A DNA stretch of 64,000 bases from Agrobacterium vaccinii (GTDB taxonomy: Bacteria > Pseudomonadota > Alphaproteobacteria > Rhizobiales > Rhizobiaceae), in the NCBI RefSeq assembly GCF_021310995.1, contig NZ_CP054150.1, positions 3,052,501 to 3,116,500 on the forward strand, given 5' to 3'. The position numbers were made by a program, and so were the translations under genes. The notes beneath the pieces are model-generated. The model was not told the DNA's origin and ran no database searches. It worked only from the letters and a program-made list of their open reading frames with translations. Within the stretch, counting starts at the first letter, position 1; each line of letters opens with the position of its first letter. Positions 38,992-47,628 of the stretch are shown here, one piece after another.

Positions 38992-39125
38992 GGATGAGGC
39001 GCAAAAGCAGCGAAATTGGCTTTCGTCACAATTTTACCTTGGCACGCGCCGAAACAGTGGCATCCTCTCAAACGGCGTCTATAGTGTGACCCGGATGACC
39101 AGCAATTGCATCAATTGGACTGCCC

Positions 39126-40754
39126 GTGCCCGATAGAAAATCTCCCCTTACGCCACTCAAGCATCAAACCTACCGCACAATCTGGTTTGCGAGCATTGCC
39201 TCGAACTTCGGTGGGCTTATTCAGGCGGTGGGCGCTGCCTGGATGATGACGGCGCTGTCCTCGTCGGAAAACATGATCGCGCTGGTGCAGGCATCGACCT
39301 CGCTGCCCATCATGCTGTTTTCGCTGGTATCAGGTGCATTGGCCGACAGTTTCGACCGCCGCCGCATCATGATTTCGGCGCAGCTTCTGATGCTTGCCGC
39401 CTCTATCATGCTGACGGTGTTCGCCTGGTTTGGATGGCTGTCACCGTGGCTGCTCCTGTTCTTCACATTCATGATCGGCTGCGGTACGGCGCTTAACAAT
39501 CCCTCATGGCAGGCGTCCGTTGGCGAGATGGTGCCGCGCGAAGATCTTCCGGCAGCGGTGACGCTCAACAGTGTCGGCTTCAACATCACCCGCAGCGTCG
39601 GCCCGGCCATCGGTGGTGTGGTGGTGGCGATTGCAGGTGCGGCAGCGGCGTTTCTCGTCAACACCTTCAGCTATTTTGCGCTGATCTATGCTTTGGTGAA
39701 ATGGCAACCGCCCAAAAGCACCTCCACGCTGCCACGCGAGCATCTCTTCGCCGCCATCTCCGCTGGCATGCGCTATGTCGCCATGTCGCCGAATATCGGC
39801 AAGGTTCTGGTGCGCGGTTTCCTGTTCGGCCTTTCCGCCAGCGCTATTCTGGCGCTGATGCCGCTGGTCGCGCGCGATCTGGTGCAGGGCGGGCCTCTGA
39901 CCTACGGTATCATGCTGGGCGCCTTTGGTGTCGGCGCAATCGGCGGTGCTCTGGTCAGCGCACGCCTGCGCGAAATGGTCAGCAGCGAATGGATCGTGCG
40001 CGTCGCCTTTCTCGGCTTTGCCCTGAGCTCCGCCGTTACCGCCGTCAGCACGAGTGCCATCCTGACTGCGCTGGTTCTGACGATTTCCGGCGCAAGCTGG
40101 GTTCTCGCACTGTCGCTATTCAACACCATCGTGCAATTGTCCACGCCGCGCTGGGTCGTGGGCCGCGCGCTCTCGCTCTACCAGACGCTGACCTTCGGCG
40201 GTATTGCCGTGGGCAGTTGGCTGTGGGGTTCGCTTGCCGAAAATTACGGCCTGACCTATTCACTGCTCTGTTCGTGCCTGCTGATGCTGCTGGGTGTTCT
40301 GGTCGGCTTCAAGCTGGCAATGCCAGCCTTCGCGTCGCTCAATCTCGATCCGCTCAACCGTTTCGTCGAACCGAACCTGCGCCTTGACGTCAAACCGCGA
40401 AGCGGGCCGATTGCCATTCTCGTCGATTACGAGATCGATGATGCCGACCTGCCGGAATTCATGTCGATCATGGCAGAGAGACGACGCATCCGTCTGCGCG
40501 ACGGCGCCCAGAACTGGACGTTGATGCGCGATCTGGAGAACCCGGATATCTGGACGGAAATCTACCATGTGCCGACATGGGTGGAATATGTGCGCCACAA
40601 CCACCGACGGACGCAGGCCGATGCCGAGAGTTGGGACAGTATTCTGGCGCTCCACCGCGGCAGTACACGTCCCCGCGTGCATCGTATGATCGAACGTCAG
40701 GCCATACCGCCGCAGGATGATATCTTCCACAAAGCCCACATCGACCCGCACTGA
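39126..40754 (+). CDS. MFS transporter with C-terminal cytosolic domain (transmembrane secretion effector family)
   Basis: A 542-residue exporter-type protein. Residues 1-405 form a 12-segment major-facilitator domain beginning LKHQTYRTIWFASIASNFGG with the motif DSFDRRRIMI in the first cytoplasmic loop. Residues from about 415 onward are soluble: PIAILVDYEIDDADLPEFM and YHVPTWVEYVRHNHRRT resemble a monooxygenase-like ferredoxin fold, the usual C-terminal half of the MFS_3/EntS-related family. The substrate is unknown. The start is GTG: an in-frame TGA lies 10 codons upstream and no ATG intervenes. Confidence 0.85.
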   Translation: MPDRKSPLTPLKHQTYRTIWFASIASNFGGLIQAVGAAWMMTALSSSENMIALVQASTSLPIMLFSLVSGALADSFDRRRIMISAQLLMLAASIMLTVFAWFGWLSPWLLLFFTFMIGCGTALNNPSWQASVGEMVPREDLPAAVTLNSVGFNITRSVGPAIGGVVVAIAGAAAAFLVNTFSYFALIYALVKWQPPKSTSTLPREHLFAAISAGMRYVAMSPNIGKVLVRGFLFGLSASAILALMPLVARDLVQGGPLTYGIMLGAFGVGAIGGALVSARLREMVSSEWIVRVAFLGFALSSAVTAVSTSAILTALVLTISGASWVLALSLFNTIVQLSTPRWVVGRALSLYQTLTFGGIAVGSWLWGSLAENYGLTYSLLCSCLLMLLGVLVGFKLAMPAFASLNLDPLNRFVEPNLRLDVKPRSGPIAILVDYEIDDADLPEFMSIMAERRRIRLRDGAQNWTLMRDLENPDIWTEIYHVPTWVEYVRHNHRRTQADAESWDSILALHRGSTRPRVHRMIERQAIPPQDDIFHKAHIDPH

Positions 40755-41022
40755 AGGCAGCATGACCGGGACACGTGGACGATCGGTCTTCGCTAAAATA
40801 TCCGACCCTCGGGAACTTTTTTGACCGTGGCAGCTTCATGCGTCTCATATGGTCAGGGGAAAGTCATGAGAGCCTTCGAAAGTCCGCGCCTGAGAGGCAA
40901 CCCTGCGCTATGGCTTGCTTCCCGTTGCGCCAAGGCTTCCACCAGATATCGCCTGTGAAACCAGCGCTTTTTTTAGAACGACAACATTTATCAAAGACTT
41001 TTAGGCATGACGGGGCAGACAA

Positions 41023-43038
41023 TTGTATAAGGAAACAAGCGGCATAGGCCCAATTCTGGATAAGCTATTCGAGCAGGCGCCGACGTTCATCGCCCTTCTT
41101 CACGGCCCGGATCACCGCTTCGAGCTTGCCAATCGCAGCTATATGACATTGGTGGGTCGGGACGATCTCGTGGGCCGGACCGTTGCGGAAGCCTTGCCGG
41201 ATGCCGTCTCGCAGGGTTTCCTGAACATTCTCGACGACGTCTATCGAACGGGCTCAACTTATTCTGCTCCCGGCGCACTCTACGCGGTTCAGCCGGAAAT
41301 CGATGGCCCCGTCACAGAGCGCTACCTCGACTTCATCTACCAGCCCATATTGGGAACGGATGGAAAGGTGGAGGCGATCTTCGTCGAGGGGTCCGATGTC
41401 ACCGAGCGGACGTTGGCTGAGCGGAAACGTCGCGAGAGCGAAGAACTCTACAAAGGTTTGTTCGACGCGATAGACGAGGGCTTTTGCGTCATCGAGTTCT
41501 TCGATGGGCCACACGGTCCAAACAGCGACTACATCCACATACAAGCCAATGACGCCTACGCCCGACACGCTGGTATTCCCAACGTCGTTGGGCAAAAATT
41601 GCGTGAGATGGTTGGGGATGAGGCGGATGCCTGGGTCGCCCGTTACGGCGAAGTTCTACGGACCGGCAAGCCGATCAGGTTTCAACAGGAACTGGTTGCG
41701 ACAGGCCGCTATCTGGAGCTAGCGGCTGTGCGCATCGAGCCGGAAAGCAAGCGGCAGGTCGCGGTCATGTTTCAGGACATCACCGCCAGACGCCGAGCCG
41801 AAATTGCTTTGGCAAAACTCAATGCCACGCTGGAACAACAGGTTGAGGAGCGCACAGCCGAACTGATGGTCGTGGAAGAGGCTCTGCGCCACAGCCAGAA
41901 AATGGAGGCCGTGGGGCAACTGACCGGTGGCCTTGCACATGACTTCAACAACATCCTTGCTGGTATCAGCGGCAGTCTGGAGATGATGAGCACGCGCCTG
42001 GCGCAAGGCCGTGTCGGTGATATCGAGCGCTATATCAACGGTGCGGTGGGCGCAACCAAGCGTGCTGCGGCCCTAACGCAACGGCTTCTCGCCTTCTCAC
42101 GGCGACAGACGCTCGATCCCAAGCCGCTCAACGTCAACACCCTCGTGGACGGTATGCTCGATCTCATCACCCGAAGCGTCGGCCCCGCCATAAAGGTGGA
42201 AACGGTGGGTGCGGCGGGACTGTGGGCAACCAGTGTGGATGCCGGTCAGCTCGAAAATGCTCTTTTGAACCTCTGCATCAATGCGCGGGATGCCATGCCC
42301 GGCGGCGGTAACTTGACGATTGAGACCGGCAATCGCTGGATCGATGACAGGGCGGCGCGGATGCGCGGGCTCGAGCCGGGGCAATATGTTTCGCTCTGTG
42401 TATCCGATACGGGAACCGGCATGAGCCAGGAAATCATCGACCGGGCATTCGATCCTTTCTACACGACCAAACCGATCGGGCAGGGCACCGGCCTTGGTCT
42501 CTCCATGGTGTATGGATTTGCAGGCCAGTCGGGTGGTGCGGCGCGGATTTATTCCGAAGTCGGGAAAGGCACGATGATATGCCTTTATTTGCCCAGACAC
42601 GCCGGTGACATCGAAACCACTGAGGCCGAGCCGCTTGGCGTGACGGATGCGCTGCGTGCCGATGGCGGAGAAACCATCCTCGTCGTCGATGACGAGCCAT
42701 TGGTGCGCATGCTCGCCGTCGAGGAGCTTCAGGATTTGGGTTATTCGGTCATCGAGGCCGAAGATGGCGCGTCGGCCTTGCGCATATTGAACTCGGCGCG
42801 CGACATCAGCCTTCTCATTACCGATGTCGGGTTACCCGGCGGAATGAACGGGCGACAGCTGGCCGACGCAGCCCGCGTCAACCGACCCGGGCTGGAGGTG
42901 CTGTTCATCACCGGCTACGCCGAAAACGCAGTCCTCAATCACGGGCATCTCGATCATGGCATGCATGTCATGACCAAGCCGTTTCAGCTTGATGTGTTCG
43001 CGCAACGGGTCAAAGCCCTCGCTGGCCCCCGGCAATAA
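41023..43038 (+). CDS. Hybrid sensor histidine kinase (PAS-PAS-kinase-receiver)
   Basis: A soluble 671-residue signalling protein without membrane segments. Two PAS domains (about 8-140 and 145-265) are followed by a coiled linker (LAKLNATLEQQVEERTAELM), the dimerisation/phospho-acceptor domain with H-box GGLAHDFNNIL near 309, the ATPase domain (NARDAMP, DTGTGM, GTGLGLSMVYGF) and a receiver domain (VDDEPLVRML, phospho-Asp in LLITDVGLPG, K in TKPF). The ligand is not evident: no haem histidine or LOV cysteine motif (NCRFLQ) is seen. The start appears to be TTG: the frame opens at a TGA just upstream, and the first ATG would cut into the PAS domain. Confidence 0.85.
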   Translation: MYKETSGIGPILDKLFEQAPTFIALLHGPDHRFELANRSYMTLVGRDDLVGRTVAEALPDAVSQGFLNILDDVYRTGSTYSAPGALYAVQPEIDGPVTERYLDFIYQPILGTDGKVEAIFVEGSDVTERTLAERKRRESEELYKGLFDAIDEGFCVIEFFDGPHGPNSDYIHIQANDAYARHAGIPNVVGQKLREMVGDEADAWVARYGEVLRTGKPIRFQQELVATGRYLELAAVRIEPESKRQVAVMFQDITARRRAEIALAKLNATLEQQVEERTAELMVVEEALRHSQKMEAVGQLTGGLAHDFNNILAGISGSLEMMSTRLAQGRVGDIERYINGAVGATKRAAALTQRLLAFSRRQTLDPKPLNVNTLVDGMLDLITRSVGPAIKVETVGAAGLWATSVDAGQLENALLNLCINARDAMPGGGNLTIETGNRWIDDRAARMRGLEPGQYVSLCVSDTGTGMSQEIIDRAFDPFYTTKPIGQGTGLGLSMVYGFAGQSGGAARIYSEVGKGTMICLYLPRHAGDIETTEAEPLGVTDALRADGGETILVVDDEPLVRMLAVEELQDLGYSVIEAEDGASALRILNSARDISLLITDVGLPGGMNGRQLADAARVNRPGLEVLFITGYAENAVLNHGHLDHGMHVMTKPFQLDVFAQRVKALAGPRQ

Positions 43039-43046
43039 ACCTGCGC

Positions 43047-44282
43047 TTAGCTGCGCAGAGCCTCTACGGTGGACTGACGATAGGCAAGCCATGCAGGCAA
43101 TATTGCCAGAACCGCTGCGACGCCAAGCAGCAGCCCTGCCTGAGTGAGGTCGGCGCGAGCAAATTCGACCGGCATCGCCACGCCGCTCTGGGCAACAAGC
43201 ATGCCTGTAATCGTTTTGGCGGCGGCAAAGCCGATGCCGAAGCCTAGGATAATGCCGGTCGCGAACAGCGTGAACAGTTCCGTCCATACGATCAGCGATA
43301 TGGAGGAGCGTGGCGCTCCAAACGCGCGCAGAGCCCCGATCTGCTTTCGCCTCTGCACGATATGCGTCAGGGTGACGAGAATGAGCGATGCCGCGACCAG
43401 CAATTGCGCGCCGATTGCCACGATCGATAGCACCTGACGCGCATCCCCCAACGTCGCGTAGAGTTTCGTCAGCACTTCGCCGGGGAAAACGGCAAGTGTG
43501 TTGCCCTGACGGTACTGCTGTCTGAGCTTGTAGGCATCTGCAATGGATTTGGGCTTCACCAGAATGGCAGGAACACCGGGCGTATCGGCATCGAAAACCT
43601 CGTTCAGCGCATCGTGGTCGTGCCCTTCGTGACCCTCTTCGTGGGCCTCGGCACCATGCTCGTGTGCATGATCATGATCGCCCATGCCATGGATGTGCCA
43701 TACGGAACTGATGGGGACGAGGATCGCCCTGTCCCACGGCGTGCCCGTGGGTTTCAGTTTGCCCTGAACATGGTAGACGATTTCAGTATGCGTATGGCCA
43801 CCTTCTTGCGCACTGCCATGCATAGGCTTGATTTCAGCACCCAGTGGCAAATCCACCGCAGAGCCGATGACGGCATCTTCGCCATCTGCAAAACTCTGGC
43901 CTTCCACAAAGCCGCCGGAGGTGTTTTTGATCAAGGCGGTCGTGGTTCCCACAATAGGATAGCCGGCAAAGGAATCGCCAAAGCCGACCGGCCCGGCCCA
44001 CGCGACGCGGGGATCTGCCGACAGCGCGGCCAGCGTTTGACCGCTGACGAGTGGCAGTGGCGCAGCCTGAAGGAAAACGGACGACAGAACGAGCTGGGTT
44101 TCGCTACCTGCCGCACCGATGACGAGATCGAACTTATCGGCAGCGCGCGCCGAGCCCAGCCGCAGCGCCCGTTCCTGTAAGGTGACGGTCGCGCCCAGTC
44201 CAGTTGCCATCGCAACCAGAATGACGACGATGAGTGATCCTGCCCATAGACGCTTGAGGTCTGAAACTATAAAACGCAACAT
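43047..44282 (-). CDS. FtsX-like ABC transporter permease with histidine-rich periplasmic loop
   Basis: A 411-residue MacB/LolC-type permease: one N-terminal membrane segment (WAGSLIVVILVAMATGLGA), a large periplasmic domain, and three C-terminal segments. The periplasmic part contains a run very rich in histidine and acidic residues at about 200-230 (HIHGMGDHDHAHEHG, then HEEGHEGHDHD), a probable metal-binding loop. DKFDLVIGAAGSETQLVL near the N terminus recalls ZrgB-like permeases of Zur-regulated zinc systems (from memory). It follows the ATPase by one base. Zinc handling is inference. Confidence 0.82.
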   Translation of the reverse strand: MLRFIVSDLKRLWAGSLIVVILVAMATGLGATVTLQERALRLGSARAADKFDLVIGAAGSETQLVLSSVFLQAAPLPLVSGQTLAALSADPRVAWAGPVGFGDSFAGYPIVGTTTALIKNTSGGFVEGQSFADGEDAVIGSAVDLPLGAEIKPMHGSAQEGGHTHTEIVYHVQGKLKPTGTPWDRAILVPISSVWHIHGMGDHDHAHEHGAEAHEEGHEGHDHDALNEVFDADTPGVPAILVKPKSIADAYKLRQQYRQGNTLAVFPGEVLTKLYATLGDARQVLSIVAIGAQLLVAASLILVTLTHIVQRRKQIGALRAFGAPRSSISLIVWTELFTLFATGIILGFGIGFAAAKTITGMLVAQSGVAMPVEFARADLTQAGLLLGVAAVLAILPAWLAYRQSTVEALRS

Positions 44283-44283
44283 A

Positions 44284-44964
44284 TCAGGGTTTCCCGGCGG
44301 TGTCGGTGACAACACGCCCATTGGCGAGCTCCAGACGACGGTCCAGCCGTTCCGCTAGACGCCGGTCGTGGGTGATGACGATCAGGGTCGAGCCCTCTGC
44401 CTGGGCAAGATCGACCAGCAATCCACCGATGGCCTCGCCATTCTCAGGGTCCAGGCTTGCGGTCGGTTCGTCGGCAACGATGACACCCGGCTTTCGCAGC
44501 AGCGCACGGGAAATGGCCACGCGCTGCATTTCACCGCGCGACATGGTGTCGATCTTCTGGTCGGAGCGCGACAATCCGGTCTTTTCGAGCAGCGCTGCTG
44601 CGCGTTCACCTAGTTCTTTCGACATGCTGCGGGCCAGACGCACAGGCAAAAGCACGTTCTCTAACGCGGACAGGCCAGACAGAAGGTGGAAGTCCTGCAT
44701 CACGAGCCCGACGTTTTCGCCACGCCAGCGGTCTCGTCTGGTCTCGGTCAGGTCGCCGATGCTTTGCTCGCCCCATGTGACGCTGCCCTGACGTACCCGT
44801 TCCAACCCCGTGATGACGTTGACGAACGTGCTTTTGCCCGAGCCGGACGCACCTGTGATCGACAGTTTTTCGCCCGCCGAAACCACGAGATTTTCAATGG
44901 ACAGAACGGGTGCTGCGAGCCCCGGATAGGATACGGACAAGCCGGATATTGTTAGTGGCAGCAT
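44284..44964 (-). CDS. ABC transporter ATP-binding protein (LolD/MacB type)
   Basis: A 226-residue ATPase partner for the FtsX-like permease. Walker A is GASGSGKSTFVNV near residues 33-45; the signature reads MSRGEMQRVAISRALL (SRGE in place of SGGQ), and Walker B is VIVADEPTASLD. I start at MLPLTISGLSV, 2 bases after the stop of the preceding exported-protein gene; a longer frame 24 codons upstream overlaps that gene. The unusual signature still has the glycine-glutamate core seen in LolD relatives. Confidence 0.9.
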   Translation of the reverse strand: MLPLTISGLSVSYPGLAAPVLSIENLVVSAGEKLSITGASGSGKSTFVNVITGLERVRQGSVTWGEQSIGDLTETRRDRWRGENVGLVMQDFHLLSGLSALENVLLPVRLARSMSKELGERAAALLEKTGLSRSDQKIDTMSRGEMQRVAISRALLRKPGVIVADEPTASLDPENGEAIGGLLVDLAQAEGSTLIVITHDRRLAERLDRRLELANGRVVTDTAGKP

Positions 44965-44966
44965 GA

Positions 44967-45431
44967 TCACGAAACCCTGTACTGAGCGTCGCGGATACGC
45001 ACGAGACTGACGAAGCCCGTTTCTGGGTCCGTCCATGATCCGCGCTCCAGCATGCCCGTCACTTCGATCGTGGTGCTGGGCTGCACGAAGGTCTGTTTCT
45101 CGGAGAGGTAGACGACGACGATGTTATCGGGCCAGTCGGAATCCGATGAGCAGAATGGGCACAGCGCCATGGGAATTTCGGTCAAAACAAAAAAGGCCGC
45201 TTCGGCCTTCAACGGCGGCGCCATGAAACCCTTCATGCGGATTTCCTTGCCGGTCAAGGCCTTGAGCTTTTCGGAAAACTCAAGTCCCAGCACGCCGATC
45301 TTGCCGTACATTTCATCGAAGGTGAGGGGAGATGGCGCAGCAGCGGCCTGCTTCGTGCCGAGTGCAAAGGCTGCCAAACCGGCGAGTTGAAACGACTGCC
45401 TGCGTGTGAAAATGGCTTTGTAAGGCGCCAT
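44967..45431 (-). CDS. Exported protein of the ABC system (possible Tat substrate)
   Basis: A 154-residue periplasmic protein. The N terminus FTRRQSFQLAGLAAFALG has the twin-arginine pattern followed by a hydrophobic stretch and an AAAA cleavage region near residue 32. The mature part holds GKEIRMKGFMAPP and a CPFCSSD motif with two cysteines that could bind metal. It resembles the small DUF3299/ZrgD-like proteins that accompany such ABC pairs, but I cannot confirm the family. The frame extends upstream, but that part overlaps phoA and is not protein-like. It follows phoA after 85 bases. Confidence 0.75.
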   Translation of the reverse strand: MAPYKAIFTRRQSFQLAGLAAFALGTKQAAAAPSPLTFDEMYGKIGVLGLEFSEKLKALTGKEIRMKGFMAPPLKAEAAFFVLTEIPMALCPFCSSDSDWPDNIVVVYLSEKQTFVQPSTTIEVTGMLERGSWTDPETGFVSLVRIRDAQYRVS

Positions 45432-45462
45432 GGCGGTCTCCGATGAATAGGTCTGTAACAGG

Positions 45463-45495
45463 GCGACCCGGCCTGTATGATGCAGACCGGGTCGC
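45463..45495 (-). terminator. Hairpin after phoA
   Basis: GCGACCCGG and CCGGGTCGC form a perfect 9-bp stem with a 15-base loop, 21 bases past the phoA stop. No T-run follows on the minus strand, so read-through into the ABC genes is likely. Confidence 0.6.
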
Positions 45496-45516
45496 TTTAT
45501 CTGGCTAAGCCGTTTT

Positions 45517-47274
45517 TTACTGCGTCTGCTTTGTGCCAAGCGCGAAGGTATCGGCCAACACGCGGTAAACATCGCTCTGTTCCATGTAGCCTTTGAACTC
45601 TTCCGAGCCGGGGCCGGTGGACTGAAGCACGATGTCGTCGACTGCGTGAACGCCGCTGTCGCCGTCCTTGGGAATGTTACCCTGTACGAAGACGGCGCCG
45701 GGAACGTTCTTGTAGGCTTCGTTGGCGATATATTCCTTCTTCTCGTTCTGGATTGCCGGAACGAAAGGACCATCCATCTTCGGACGGAATGTTTCGTAAT
45801 GGTCAGGGCCATTATTGGCGTTCAGGAACAGGCGGCGGGTCACATCGATCCGGTCTGGGTAACCGTCACCGTCCTTGTCTTCGTAGTTCGGGAAGCCTGC
45901 TTCGGCATAGGTGCCGACCTTGGCGCGCATTTCATCGCCCGGCTTTTCGTCATCGACGGTGCCGATGATGGAAACGCCATGCGTATGGTCACCGGTAACG
46001 ACGATCAGCGTATCAGGGTTCTTGGCAGCGAATTCGCGGGCGACGCCAACGGCCTTGTCGAATTCGATGGTTTCGACAACGGCGCGATCCCAATCCAGCG
46101 GGTGGGACATCTTGTCGATGTTGGCAGCTTCAACCATCAGGAAGAAGCCGTCTTGATTTTTCGAAAGCTCACCCAGAGCGGCCTTGGTCATATCGACCAG
46201 ACCTGGCTGGTTCGGAAACTTGTCGACGGTGCCCTTCTTGAGGAAGTTGCGGTCGAGAAGCGTGTCCATGTTGCCGGTGTGGAAGAGGCCGAGAAGCTTG
46301 CCGGTGTTGGAACCCTCTGCCTTTTCAAGCTCGCTCTTGTCGGTGGCAAGCGTGTAGCCTGCGTCCTTGAAGAGCTTGATGTAATCCTTGTCGTCCTTGC
46401 GCTTGGAGCCGGGGATGTCCTTGCTGAGGAAATAGGCCGAGCCGCCGCCCAGGACGACATCTGGCTTTACGTCGAACATCATGCCGGTGATTTCGGCCTT
46501 GTCGGCACGCTTGCGGGTATGGGAGACGATGGCCGCAGGCGTTGCATCCTGCAATTCGGATGTCGTCACGATACCGATGGACTTCTTGGTCTGGCGGCGC
46601 AGCGCCTCACCCATTGTCTCGACCTTTGGATCGTCAAGGCTTGCAGGCGTGCGGTCGCCATAAACGCCAAGCGCGTTTACAGGCGCCTTGTGGCCGGTCA
46701 TGTAGGCCGACATGGTGTTGGCGCTATCGGTTGCGACAGCTTCTGTCGACGATGTGCCGATGAAGGCCATGCGGTCCATGTCGTCCATGTTGAGGCGACC
46801 GTTCGCCTTGCCTTCGGTCATGCCCTTGGACATGATGCGGGCGGCGGTGCGGTGCGCAACCGACAGGCCATCGCCCAGCAGGAAGATGATGTTTTTGGCC
46901 TTTGGCGTTTCAGGGGTGCCATAAACCGTCCAAGTGACGTTTTTGGTTTCGGAACCTGCAGAAACCTCGATCTTGTAGTCACCCGCCTTGGCGATCTTGA
47001 GACCGCGCAAGCTGACGGCGGAGCCAAGAACCTTGTCTTCCTTGCCTTTTTCTTCAGCTGTGAAGGTCACGTCCGAGCCGAAGACGGTCTTGTAGTCCTG
47101 GCCGTTGACGGTGATCTTGACGTCTTCAGCCTTTACAACGTTCTTGAATTCGACTTTGAAGTCGAAGGGAGAACCGACCAGAATCGTTGCACGATCAAGC
47201 GGATAGACGGTTGCTGCCTGTGCAGCGCCGGCAAGCACGGTGGTCGCGACGAATGCAGCGATAATTTTGCGCAT
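45517..47274 (-). CDS. phoA: Alkaline phosphatase (PhoA/PF00245 type)
   Basis: A periplasmic phosphomonoesterase of 585 residues that frees phosphate from organic esters. A signal peptide (MRKIIAAFVATTVLAGAAQA) is followed by an N-terminal beta-rich domain of about 110 residues not found in E. coli PhoA. The catalytic domain has LGDGLSVAH (metal Asp), the phosphorylated serine in ATDSANTMSAYMTG, and GDHTHGVSI (zinc His). The added N-terminal domain makes it longer than the classic 450-residue enzyme. The promoter contains a PHO box, so expression under phosphate starvation through PhoB is expected. Confidence 0.9.
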   Translation of the reverse strand: MRKIIAAFVATTVLAGAAQAATVYPLDRATILVGSPFDFKVEFKNVVKAEDVKITVNGQDYKTVFGSDVTFTAEEKGKEDKVLGSAVSLRGLKIAKAGDYKIEVSAGSETKNVTWTVYGTPETPKAKNIIFLLGDGLSVAHRTAARIMSKGMTEGKANGRLNMDDMDRMAFIGTSSTEAVATDSANTMSAYMTGHKAPVNALGVYGDRTPASLDDPKVETMGEALRRQTKKSIGIVTTSELQDATPAAIVSHTRKRADKAEITGMMFDVKPDVVLGGGSAYFLSKDIPGSKRKDDKDYIKLFKDAGYTLATDKSELEKAEGSNTGKLLGLFHTGNMDTLLDRNFLKKGTVDKFPNQPGLVDMTKAALGELSKNQDGFFLMVEAANIDKMSHPLDWDRAVVETIEFDKAVGVAREFAAKNPDTLIVVTGDHTHGVSIIGTVDDEKPGDEMRAKVGTYAEAGFPNYEDKDGDGYPDRIDVTRRLFLNANNGPDHYETFRPKMDGPFVPAIQNEKKEYIANEAYKNVPGAVFVQGNIPKDGDSGVHAVDDIVLQSTGPGSEEFKGYMEQSDVYRVLADTFALGTKQTQ

Positions 47275-47316
47275 GATAACCTCGAAGGAGTTATGTTTTA
47301 TGAAAAAGCTCCCCGC

Positions 47317-47350
47317 CTATAGGCACCGCGCATGACACTGAAATGACGAT
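47317..47350 (-). promoter_or_regulatory. PHO box and -10 element of phoA
   Basis: On the minus strand 47350-47332 reads TCGTCATTTCAGTGTCAT (with one preceding A): two CTGTCAT-like heptamers, each one mismatch from consensus, 11 bases apart. Nine bases further on is a CTATAG -10 hexamer (47322-47317). The box replaces the -35, as in PhoB-dependent promoters, and the ATG follows about 40 bases later. Confidence 0.85.
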
Positions 47351-47486
47351 CGGCGCGAATCCAACGGGTGCTTCGCAACCCCGCGTTTTTTCATTCCTGC
47401 CGCGTTGAAAGGCGCTCAGGGTGCGTCATCTGTTTTATGCAAGCTTTATTTCTTCATTTTTTGGTGCAATCGACGCGTCTATCCGC

Positions 47487-47515
47487 CTTGCAGCGGGAAA
47501 AATCGCTCCTTATAT
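47487..47515 (+). promoter_or_regulatory. RpoH (heat-shock) promoter of dnaK
   Basis: CTTG at 47487-47490 and CTTATAT at 47509-47515 are 18 bases apart, matching the alphaproteobacterial sigma-32 consensus (CTTG-N17/18-CYTATNT). It lies about 110 bases upstream of the dnaK ATG. No CIRCE inverted repeat is seen, so control is by sigma-32. Confidence 0.85.
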
Positions 47516-47628
47516 ACCCCCCAGACAGCAGCAAGTTTGCTGCACAAACCGGAAGACCATCCAAGTCAAGGAGTTGTCAGTGGAATGCCTCCCGGGGTTC
47601 CGACAACTCGCTTCAAGGAGAGAAGAAC

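Noticed and set aside
38657..39004. A minus-strand frame of 115 codons overlapping rimP and its leader
   Set aside because: It reads through the leader terminator and the rimP 5' end in another frame; low protein character. The RNA structure explains the region better.
40801..40850. Possible EcfG-type stress promoter (GGAAC at about 40813) upstream of the hybrid kinase
   Set aside because: The -10 half CGTT is not at the required distance; only CTTC is found after 17 bases.
45432..45812. N-terminal extension of the exported-protein frame into phoA
   Set aside because: That part is antisense-free but out of frame with phoA codons, has no signal-peptide logic, and would hide the good Tat-like signal starting at 45431.
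45646..47322. A 558-codon open frame opposite phoA
   Set aside because: Antisense of alkaline phosphatase, with no family motif and no ribosome site.
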